A stretch of 64,000 nt of DNA from Apostichopus japonicus. Its lineage: Eukaryota; Echinodermata; Holothuroidea; Aspidochirotida; Stichopodidae. Positions 35,001 through 47,000 of this stretch are shown here, in pieces. The position numbers were made by a program, and so were the translations under genes. The notes beneath the pieces were generated by a model. That model was not told the origin of the DNA and made no database searches. It saw nothing but the letters and a program-made list of their open reading frames with translations. Position 1 is the stretch's first letter, and the number at the start of each line of letters is the position of its first letter. The DNA lies in contig NC_092575.1 in the NCBI RefSeq assembly GCF_037975245.1, positions 14,924,310 to 14,988,309 on the forward strand, given 5' to 3'.

Positions 35001-38000
35001 AAGTATGATAAATAATCTTGGCGATCGATCCGGGGTAGTCGATATTTTTCAGTGAATGACAATTCAGCTACTGTACTGTGTAGATGAAGGATTGATGGTG
35101 GTGCAGACCCAAGAGGTGAATCATAGTCCTGGGAGATCCCTGTGTTGTGAAATTCGTCCCATGTGAAAGCCTATATATCACACATTGGTCTTTGATGAAT
35201 TCTCCTAAAGTACCTGATGTAGATAGCTGGCTACGAGACTCTGCTGTCAAGCTATATGGGAAACTTTGTAGTATGGGGTTGTTTATTTATCTGAGACTAC
35301 CCCAGGAGTAAAAAATAAGCACCCTTTCTTAGTCACATAAGGCGTAAGTATCAATTCTTTCTTCATGTCCATCAATATTGCCCCAAATATGTAAAACGTC
35401 AAATAATTATACATCAAGCATCATTTAATATGCAGTCCATAATGCAAACATTCGGCCATTGGTTGCTTTTCTTTATAGTTTAGCACCTTTCGGTGTTGAG
35501 GAATATATATTTGGAAGGTTCAAAACTTCAGGACAGCACTTCAAAGACAATTTTTAACAATTTTTAGCAAAAAAAAATAATTTGGAGACAAAACTGTGCA
35601 AGCTTTGCATCAAATATTAACTGAGGTTTGCTAAATGTTTCGCTGCTTTTCAAAACTACTTCACTACAGTAAGTCACATAATAACAATGTAGAATATTAG
35701 GCTTGATTTCAAAGCTAATTCCTTTCAAATAACTTACTGTAATTAAATGTTTTATGTCAGACTTTGTGAAAGTTTTCAATATGCTTTTATGGTAATAATT
35801 GTGATATTTTATGGTATGTTATGATATTTTATGGTTATAAGTGTGATATACAGTATTATAATATCAAATCGTGTCTGGACAATGTATTTTCGCTGATTGA
35901 AGAGAACAATTTTGCACTGAAAATTCGTTAACCTAGTAAGATAATTACTTGTTACCACATATTTGGCTCAATTGTAATGGTATATCAACAAACAAACAAA
36001 AATTAGTAATGCCTTTCTGTTTTCTGCTTGCGAGTGTGGATGTGAATAATTCTAGGTGTTTGGAGAGAAAAGTCTAGAAGGAATCAATTTTGCAAGACCT
36101 GAAAGGTTTGCTTAATATCTGACAAATTGTGCTGAATGTGTGTATTTAAATTATCATTGTGATACAAAATATGTACCCGAAAAGAATAAACATTTAACGT
36201 GTGCAGGCTATTGATCATAACCTTTAAGACCTTCAGTGCACATTATGTTACAAGATCCACATAATGGGCCATCCAAGCAATTTCAAATTTGAACATTGCA
36301 TATAACTCGGCCATTCTCAAACAATTTGTCTTGTCTGAAGCTCCTACAGTATATTATGATCAAGTTCAATAATATAACAATTTAACAAGAATTTAGAATA
36401 GTTTAGAATTATTTTAACAATAATTTAAAGGTTGGAACCTCCTGTTTTGTTGCCTATCAATTGAACTTTTAAGAGAACTGGTACTGACCTTTAAATCATG
36501 GATGGGTTTTTGTTCAGTACCATATATGGATATGATATATATATGCATACATTATATAAGTACTATAAAGTGTGCAGTTTCTAGTGGCCCTTATATGAAG
36601 TGTACTGTTCAACGAAAGATCAGCATACATATTGTTCTTTCATAGGCTCATGAAAGTTACAGAGCTAAACAATGTCAGACGTACCTGGTTATTTTCAAAT
36701 TAATAACCGTAAGAGACTGCATGCAAATGCATTCCGACACTCCATTATATGTATGTCAAAGGTGTTAAGTACGCATAAAATACTTAAATTTTTAATCCAT
36801 TGTTTCCATATTCCTATCCATATCCTGCTCACTATTGGTCGATATGGGTTGAAGGGGGGGGGGGAGGGGGGGGATAGTTTGACCTGTACATGTTTGCTAA
36901 TATTGCAAAGCACATTAGTCGTGCAGTACGTAGGCCTACTATTACAGTTAACACCTTACAATTGAGTAGATCTACGGAAAGGATCTACTCAATATAGGAA
37001 GTTATAAAGAAAGTGAACTTTGGATACTCTCTGCTTGTCCGTTTGTGTCAGTAGAGTTCAACAACGTCGCTTTCGTGGAAGGCGTGGACGTACTGTACCG
37101 TATTCCCATGAAATCATTCACAGGAAGTCCTTCCTTGAAAGGGAAATCCTTTCAAGAATATAAAACAGAGAATTTGATACCATGTTCCTTTGGCGATCAT
37201 GTACTGTATTGAATTTGTGAATGGAACTATCTTATATTGTATATATTGTAGGACCTTGGTCTATCTCCCCATGAAGTCAGCATGTGTGCAATTTGTGCTC
37301 TACGGTAACTGACTGGTGCTACATGACCTTTGATTTACCGCCAAACTAAAACATTTACTTCAGTCCTCTGTTACCTGTCTCCTCCATACATATGCATATG
37401 GTAACATTCTAGCGTTGCATGATGCCCCCAGTGTGACCCTCTACGAGGTTACATTGCCCTCCTCCTTCCTCCCAAATCTACCAGTCAGCCGTCCTACAAT
37501 GACTTGTTTAGTACTATAGTTGGTTCATCGGTGCTGTGGTGCATGCAAGATCGGATGGCATATAGTAAGTGAGAGAACGGTAGTGTAATTATTGTCATTC
37601 GTATCAATATTCTGTACCCTATCAGATATAAATATGTAATTAGTAAGTTTTGGGGTATAGCAATCATCTCTCAATCCAGCTGTGAGATAATCAAGAGGAT
37701 ACAGCATTAACTCTAAAAACATAGTAATATTATGTATGTGTCCTTTTTGAGGATATTTTTGTACAACAGATTGTACAACAATTGCTTGTTAAATTTCCAC
37801 ATGAATAAAGTGTACATTACTTTATTATAGATGGCTGCATGCATGTCAATAATACTATAACCTTCCTATATAGTGGACATTAAGTAATTACTCTGGTTTT
37901 TTAATAACTTTCTTTGTTTTCCCTGCACTATAATTCCTAAGTTCATGTCTCCTTATTTACTTACTGAATTTAAGCTTTTACAACAAATGATGTGGAAATT

Positions 38001-41000
38001 GAGACTTTACAGAGAATAATTTATTTGGTATCTATGAAATGCCAAAATGACATTATTCAGTAACTTTTAATGCAGCTTCTACTCCTTCTAGAGTAGTACA
38101 TTTTGTGTGACATAATGAGAAAAACAATTACAAGTCATTACGCAGCTTAATGACCAAGGCTTGAATTTTTATTGGGCCGCCATTTCGAACAAAAATCATA
38201 TCGTCTTAATTATGCAGTTTTTACTACCGCATAATGACTTCATGAAAAATCGCAGTCATTATGCGGCAATATTAACAGTCACAAGAAAGACTAAAGAAAA
38301 CTAATTATGCAGCAATTTTATTGTCAAATAAGGACTGACGTAAATCTTACTCATTATATGCGGCAGTCTTTACTGCAGCGGAACGACTTCCGATTATAAC
38401 GTACTCCTTATTCGGCAACATTTATTCCAGCAGAGTGACTAAAGCACTCTCAGTTTTGTCAGCAGCTTTGTCCTGAATCACAATAGTGTTTTTATAAAGA
38501 GACAATATTTAGTTCTAACCTTCCTGCCTAACCTAAACTGCTACTTTATAACAAATTTCGTACACTGGATTATTCCCTGGCACGTGAGAAATTGTTAATT
38601 TACAATGTAGATCTATTGTACATGCGTACTAGACTCGAGTAGAAACATTCAAATTGAAAGTGGATCAAATTTGGTTACTTATGTATACAGCCCCATACAG
38701 TTAACCAGAAGTTTATCAATTAAACAATCACTGTTTTAATTTTCCATTCCATTCCTTTCCCTTTGTAAGTAAGTACTGTATGTATGTATGTATTGTATGT
38801 ATTTTAGATCCTCCTGCAAGCAGGAACTCGGGAAGAAGCCATCATTGGATTATCAAAGCCGCAAGCTGACCGAAGTCAGTCTCTTAGATTCATATTTAAT
38901 GTCCATGATTATGAATTGTTAATTGTCAACAACTCTGTAAAGGGGCAACATACATTGATATTGGAGTGACTCGAACCAGGGACCTTATCATAAGAAGGCA
39001 CCGGCGTTAACCACTGAGCTAACACTCCTGATTTCTTTCATTTTCATTTCATTTCATTTCATTTCTTTCACTTTCATTTCTTAGTTTGGCCTATTTCGAT
39101 TCCCTCACATTTGTCATTACCTAGATTTTGACATGGTTGGAATATATATAAGCCTTCACACTATGAGGTAAGGAGTAATAATATTTGAACACCTGTAACG
39201 AACATGAAGTTATACTTCCCCGGCGTTTCAACTACAGTTAAGCTGCTGTATCAGTTTTTGTTTTTCCTTCTTTTATGTCATGATTTCTATTCTTAAATTG
39301 TGTTCTAACTTTCTTCTTCCATATTACATGCAAAGAGACACAGTAATTTAATTAATTACAGTAATTGTAATATCCGAACGCAAAATAATTGCAAACCACT
39401 ATAAAATTGCTGATTAGAAAGGTGTGATTACATAATCTACATGATAGCTCTGCAATATCTGTGTATTTTTTGGTCTATTACGGTACAAATATATTTTAAA
39501 TCCTCCGAAAACAAAAGCTTTTGTTGAACATTCTCTAAAGCACAGCTGATTGTTTAGATACTGTATATATGTCATTCTCTTAGTTATATTACTCGGGAAT
39601 TTATTTACTGTAAAAGGAGATATTAATGTAAGAAAAATCATTATGGAACAGGTCAGAATGATACACAGCTAGTGTATAGTTATAGTGTGTAGTATGTGAG
39701 TACAGACTCACTGCAAGTCTGGCAACACACATACAGTACAGCTAGTGGATACAGTAGTTATAGTGTGTAGTATGTGAGTACAGACTCACTGCAAGTCTGG
39801 CAACACACATACAGTACAGCTAGTGGATAGTTATAGTGTTTAGTATGTGAGTACAGACTCACTGCAAGTCTGGCAACACACATACAGTACAGCTAGTGGA
39901 TAGTTATAGTGTGTAGTATGTGAGTAGACTCACTGCAAGTCTGGCAACACACATACAGTACAGCTAGTGGATAGTTATAGTGTGTAGTATGTGAGTACAG
40001 ACTCACTGCAAGTCTGGCAACACACACACAGTACAGCTAGTGGATAGTTATAGTGTGTAGTATGTGAGTACAGACTCACTGCAAGTCTGGCAACACACAT
40101 ACAGTACAGCTAGTGGATAGTTATAGTGTGTAGTATGTGAGTACAGACTCACTGCAAGTCTGGCAACACACATACAGTACAGCTAGTGGATAGTTATAGT
40201 GTGTAGTATGTGAGTACAGACTCACTGCAAGTCTGGCAACACACATACAGTACAGCTAGTGGATAGTTATAGTGTGTAGTATGTGAGTACAGACTCACTG
40301 CAAGTCTGGCAACACACATACAGTACAGCTAGTGGATAGTTATAGTGTTTAGTATGTGAGTACAGACTCACTGCAAGTCTGGCAACACACATACAGTACA
40401 GCTAGTGGATAGTTATAGTGTGTAGTATGTGAGTACAGACTCACTGCAAGTCTGGCAACACACATACAGTACAGCTAGTGGATAGTTATAGTGTGTAGTA
40501 TGTGAGTACAGACTCACTGCAAGTCTGGCAACACATACAGTACAGCTAGTGGATAGTTATAGTGTGTAGTATGTGAGTACAGACTCACTGCAAGTCTGGC
40601 AACATACATACAGTACAGCTAGTGGATAGTTATAGTGTGTAGGTTGTGAGTAGACTCACTGCAAGTCTGGCAACACATACAGTACAGCTAGTGGATAGTT
40701 ATAGTGTGTAGTATGTGAGTACAGACTCACTGCAAGTCTGGCAACACATACAGTACAGCTAGTGGATAGTTATAGTGTGTAGGTTGTGAGTAGACTCACT
40801 GCAAGTCTGGCAACACACATACAGTACAGCTAGTGGATAGTTATAGTGTTTAGTATGTGAGTACAGACTCACTGCAAGTCTGGCAACACACATACAGTAC
40901 AGCTAGTGGATAGTTATAGTGTGTAGGTTGTGAGTAGACTCACTGCAAGTCTGGTAACACACATACAGTACAGCTAGTGGATAGTTATAGTGTGTAGTAT

Positions 41001-44000
41001 GTGAGTACAGACTCACTGCAAGTCTGGCAACACACATACAGTACAGCTAGTGGATAGTTATAGTGTGTAGGTTGTGAGTAGACTCACTGCAAGTCTGGTA
41101 ACACACATACAGTACAGCTAGTGGATAGTTATAGTGTGTAGGTTGTGAGTACAGACTCACTGCAAGTCTGGTAACACACATACAGTACAGCTAGTGGATA
41201 TTTATAGTGTGTAGTATGTGAGTACAGACTCACTGCAAGTCTGGCAACACACATACAGTACAGCTAGTGGATATTTATAGTGTGTAGTATGTGAGTACAG
41301 ACTCACTGCAAGTCTGGCAACACACATACAGTACAGCTAGTGGATAGTTATAGTGTGTAGTATGTGAGTACAGACTCACTGCAAGTCTGGCAACACACAT
41401 ACAGTACAGCTAGTGGATAGTTATAGTGTGTAGTATGTGAGTAGACTCACTGCAAGTCTGGCAACACACATACAGTACAGCTAGTGGATAGTTATAGTGT
41501 GTAGTATGTGATTACAGACTCACTGCAAGTCTGGCAACACATACAGTACAGCTAGTGGATAGTTATAGTGTGTAGTATGTGAGTACAGACTCACTGCAAG
41601 TCTGGCAACACACATACAGTACAGCTAGTGGATAGTTATAGTGTGTAGTATGTGATTACAGACTCACTGCAAGTCTGGCAACACACACACAGTACAGCTA
41701 GTGGATAGTTATAGTGTGTAGTATGTGAGTACAGACTCACTGCAAGTCTGGTAACACACATACAGTACAGCTAGTGGATATTTATAGTGTGTAGGTTGTG
41801 AGTAGACTCACTGCAAGTCTGGCAACACACATACAGTACAGCTAGTGGATAGTTATAGTGTTTAGTATGTGAGTACAGACTCACTGCAAGTCTGGCAACA
41901 CACATACAGTACAGCTAGTGGATAGTTATAGTGTGTAGTATGTGAGTACAGACTCACTGCAAGTCTGGCAACACACATACAGTACAGCTAGTGGATAGTT
42001 ATAGTGTTTAGTATGTGAGTACAGACTCACTGCAAGTCTGGCAACACACATACAGTACAGCTAGTGGATAGTTATAGTGTTTAGTATGTGAGTACAGACT
42101 CACTGCAAGTCTGGCAACACACATACAGTACAGCTAGTGGATAGTTATAGTGTGTAGTATGTGAGTACAGACTCACTGCAAGTCTGGCAACACACACACA
42201 GTACAGCTAGTGGATAGTTATAGTGTGTAGTATGTGAGTACAGACTCACTGCAAGTCTGGCAACACACATACAGTACAGCTAGTGGATAGTTATAGTGTG
42301 TAGTATGTGATTACAGACTCACTGCAAGTCTGGCAACACACACACAGTACAGCTAGTGGATAGTTATAGTGTGTAGTATGTGAGTACAGACTCACTGCAA
42401 GTCTGGTAACACACATACAGTACAGCTAGTGGATATTTATAGTGTGTAGGTTGTGAGTAGACTCACTGCAAGTCTGGCAACACACATACAGTACAGCTAG
42501 TGGATAGTTATAGTGTTTAGTATGTGAGTACAGACTCACTGCAAGTCTGGCAACACACATACAGTACAGCTAGTGGATAGTTATAGTGTGTAGTATGTGA
42601 GTACAGACTCACTGCAAGTCTGGCAACACACATACAGTACAGCTAGTGGATAGTTATAGTGTTTAGTATGTGAGTACAGACTCACTGCAAGTCTGGCAAC
42701 ACACATACAGTACAGCTAGTGGATAGTTATAGTGTTTAGTATGTGAGTACAGACTCACTGCAAGTCTGGCAACACACATACAGTACAGCTAGTGGATAGT
42801 TATAGTGTGTAGTATGTGAGTACAGACTCACTGCAAGTCTGGCAACACACATACAGTACAGCTAGTGGATAGTTATAGTGTGTAGTATGTGAGTACAGAC
42901 TCACTGTAAGTCTGGTAACACACATACAGTACAGCTAGTGGATAGTTATAGTGTGTAGTATGTGAGTACAGACTCACTGCAAGTCTGGCAACACACATAC
43001 AGTACAGCTAGTGGATAGTTATAGTGTGTAGTATGTGAGTACAGACTCACTGCAAGTCTGGCAACACACATACAGTACAGCTAGTGGATAGTTATAGTGT
43101 GTAGTATGTGAGTACAGACTCACTGTAAGTCTGGTAACACACATACAGTACAGCTAGTGGATAGTTATAGTGTGTAGTATGTGAGTACAGACTCACTGTA
43201 AGTCTGGTAACACACATACAGTACAGCTAGTGGATAGTTATAGTGTGTAGTATGTGAGTACAGACTCACAGTACAGGATAGTGGATAGTGTGTATCTATA
43301 CTGTACAACAATGCATACAATTTGTCAACTGTTGTGAGCTCCCATAGTTAATAGTCAAATTTATTTCCTGTAACTTGACAGACACACCCCTGAACCTTGC
43401 ACCTTAATTATAATGCACTCATGCATTTGATTTTACGTGACACTATGTTTATCAGGAGTTTGCTTCAACTGATCCAGTACATTACTTGATGAGCTTGTAT
43501 TATTGGAGAACAAACTGACATACATTATACATACAGTAATTTAGTGCAAACTTATATCATTTAGAATCTGACTCAAATATATTGGCACTTTGGGACTCGG
43601 TGTGCAATGCCATGTGGACTGAACTCCTTTAAAGTTTGGCTTTTTCTTTTATGACGTATGAGATTGTGTCTATGAGATTGTGTCTATAACCGATATAAAG
43701 ACTGTTTGTTAAGTACACAAACTTGATGTATATTCTTGAATGAGGGAAATATCCCCCTTGGAGGGTTGCCAAATAGCTATGCCAGGTCTATATTTGGCAT
43801 TGTGATAAATATTGTGTTTTATTTAATATTTAATCGGACTGCAAACAAATAAAATGCCCCAACCAAAATACTTGAAAGGAGCGAGTAAACAAGAAGACAA
43901 AGGAGTTAGTCATACAGTAATTTGCTGGTCGATGGTAATCCATACCAGCATAGGCGTAGGAGCCTAATTTGATTTGGGGGGGGGGGGGCTGTAACGACTT

Positions 44001-47000
44001 GCCAGAAAAATATAACCAAAATGTTTCGCGCGCTCTGCGAGTTCAACATGTTAATGTGCATATCATATAGGCATTCATCGGTCATTACATCACAAGCCAA
44101 TAACATACAATCATTTTCTGTGTTATTACCCTTCCATATTGGTTATAATTATTGGGGAAGTTACAATAATAATGATAATAATAATATCAGTTTATCCATT
44201 GAAAAACACATTGCAAATTATTCTTCTTTCAGTAGGTGCCCAAAAAATTGTTTGGTTGGGGGGCTGCAACCCCCCCAGCCCCCCCCACCTTCTACGCCTA
44301 TGCATACCAGTGCAAATGAATTATGCACATTATAACCTGTTTTGAAAGGTCTGGGAAATTGAATTCTCATTTCTGCTTGCTATTTCCATGGATAGAGAAT
44401 CCAAACCAGATGTATTTGTAATGTTGATGGTACAAAGATTCAATTTGTTGAAGTTGTTGGACCTTTGGACTCAAATATGTTGTGTCTCTTAAAAACAACA
44501 ATGTCGATCTCAAAATAGAGCCTTTATGTGGCAGTCAAAAAGGAGACAAATATTTGTTCACTTTACTGATACATTTGGTGCCATCGCAATAACATTTTGC
44601 ATTGTATGCTATTGTTGATAGTGTGTCCACAGTATAACCAAAATGCAGTGTCACCGAATGTTTTGGTGAAAAAAGAACAGATATATACCAAATCTCATGA
44701 ATTTAAGCATCTTAGTACATTTCTTCCAACACATACTGTAATTATGTAAAAAGTGATTTAAAAACATAATCTTGTGTTCAAGTGAAATGTGAGGTGGTGG
44801 ATGTCACAACCGAAAATTTTATCAGTTGTTTTACTCTCAAAAATCCCTTGTCAAAAACATTGCAAAGTTGGCTTAAATTTATTTTCTTGTTTTCTGTAGA
44901 GTTTGTATTTAAATCGCATGAACAAGGGAATGTTTGAAATTTTGTTATATTTTCTGGCAGTTTGGTTTCCTAGGAAACCCACATGATGTACAGTGCATTT
45001 CCAATTTTAAGGGATAAAGTTTTAGCACAATTATTCCAAATGGAGGGCCCAATTCAACTTAAAAGCTTTCTGAGAATCTCTTACCTCACTTTTGATTGAC
45101 ATGAGAAAAATGTGATCAAAATATCTCTGGTAGATTAGCTAAGGATGTAGAAGAAGCTATTAATATCCAAAATGTGCATTAATAAGCAGAAGATGCAAAT
45201 TATGCTACTATTAATCTCACAGTTCTGCAGTTCTTGGCTACTGTGTGTGAGGAAAGGTTATAATGTAGATCAGTGGTCCATATGGTCCCTACAAATTTTA
45301 GGCCCATGACCGTGTCTTCATGTGTTCTTCAACATAGAGAAAATAAGTTGCTCAATATTTACTTCGCTCCTCGCTTACCTGTCTCCCCACAACCTTAGCA
45401 CTTTCATTCTACCGTGTCTAGATTGAGGTCACACATTGTTGAAAGGTTACCAGTTCATTCTAGGCACGGTAGAACAAGAGTGCTAAGGTTGTGGGGAGAC
45501 AGGTAAGCTCGTCACTCGTAAATACCCAAACCATTAACTTTTGGCATCTTCATCTGCAAGCCCTGAAAACTGTAGATATTTTTTCCAACTTCTGGCAAAA
45601 TCCTTTGATCCACGGAAAGTATTTTCTTGCGAACAACTTTTGTGTCGTCTCGCCATAGGTTGCGGATGTAGCCCATATATGCAGTCCACTGTTTGATAGG
45701 ATTTTCAGGGAGACCTTTCAACAGCCGTTTCGTTTTTTGCTTTTCAGGGTTTTCTGAAGAAGAAGGGTCATAACTTTACCAACTGGAGGGAAAGATGGTT
45801 TGTTCTCAAGCTAGGGAGCCTGGCGTACTTTATCAACTCTGACTTGAAGGATCAAAAAGGAGAGATAAATCTGGCAGCAGATTGGAAAGTTGAGGTACTT
45901 TATCCATTTATGTAACATTTATAATCATCTGGAAATTTAGGTGTTGCACGTATCCAATCGTGTGTAACGTTAATAATGGGATAGTTGAGGTACTGCACCA
46001 AACTACGTAACATTTGTAATAATTGGAAGGTTGAGGTACTATATCCATTTATGTAACATTTATAATCATCTGGAAATTTAGGTGTTGCACGTATCCAATC
46101 GTGTGTAACGTTAATAATGGGATAGTTGAGGTACTGCACCAAACTACGTAACATTTGTAATAATTGGAAGGTTGAGGTACTATATCCATTTATGTAACAT
46201 TTATAGTCATCTGGAAATTTAGGTGTTGCACGTATCCAATCGTGTATAACGTTAATAATGGGATAGTTGAGGTACTGCCCCAAACTACGTAACATTTGTA
46301 ATAATTGGAAGGTTGAGGTACTATATCCATTTATGTAACATTTATAATCATCTGGAAATTTAGGTGTTGTACGTATCCAATCGTGTATAACGTTAATAAT
46401 GGGATAGTTGAGGTACTGCACCAAACTATGTAACATTTGTAATAATTGGAACGTTGAGGAGCTGCATTTATCCATTTGTGTAACTTCAATAGTATTGTAA
46501 GGTTGAGGTTCTGTACCCCATTATGTAGCATCAATAATTGGTAGGTTGAGGGTGCTGCAAATATCCAATTGTGTTAATGTTAATAAGTGGAGAGTTGAGA
46601 TACTGTACCAAATTATGTAACATTTATAAAAAATTGAAAGTTGAGGAACTTGAGGTGTTCTGTACCTCATTACTGGCCAATTAACATAAATTACTTGAAA
46701 TGGGAGACACTAATATTTTACATAATAATCAATTATTGGATATAATTCAAGGTTGTCTGTAACTTCTTCTCTTCGTCCCTTTTGCTTCGTTTATCAGTGT
46801 GTGATTATATAAATGATTTGTCTCTGGTTGTTGGCATGTTCCCACTCTGTAAGCAACAACAAATGTGGTATTTACTTCGTTCCCCGCTTACCTGTCTCCC
46901 CACAACATTAGCACCTCATTCTACCGTGTCTAGTATGCCCTGGTAATCTTTTAACACTGTGCACCCTCAGTGACCGGTCCTATCCGGTCAATGTCCTTCC

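Larger units (their letters stand above)
23507..45747 (+). other. SWAP70 intron 2 (22 kb), repeat-filled
   Basis: GTAAGT to TTTTCAG. No internal coding exon is needed: exon 2 (phase 0) joins exon 3 (phase 0) within the conserved linker to the PH domain. It contains a local 108-bp duplication, U2-headed SINE-like copies, a tRNA-SINE, the 73-bp satellite, a hAT-like element and a foldback close to exon 3, each listed separately. The rest is AT-rich with nothing recognisable. Confidence 0.8.

Noticed and set aside
39660-43290. CRISPR-like appearance of regularly spaced repeats
   Set aside because: The whole 73-bp unit is repeated with no unique spacers, in an animal intron. It is a satellite array.
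45512-45721. 69-codon minus-strand frame just before SWAP70 exon 3
   Set aside because: There is no splice context, no recognisable domain and no paired exon; part of it lies in the foldback repeat.
45900-46475. 191-codon minus-strand open frame with a repeating 47-residue pattern
   Set aside because: It lies wholly in the 141-bp minisatellite; the period is a multiple of three, so the frame stays open by arithmetic. There is no start context, splice context or protein-like conservation.
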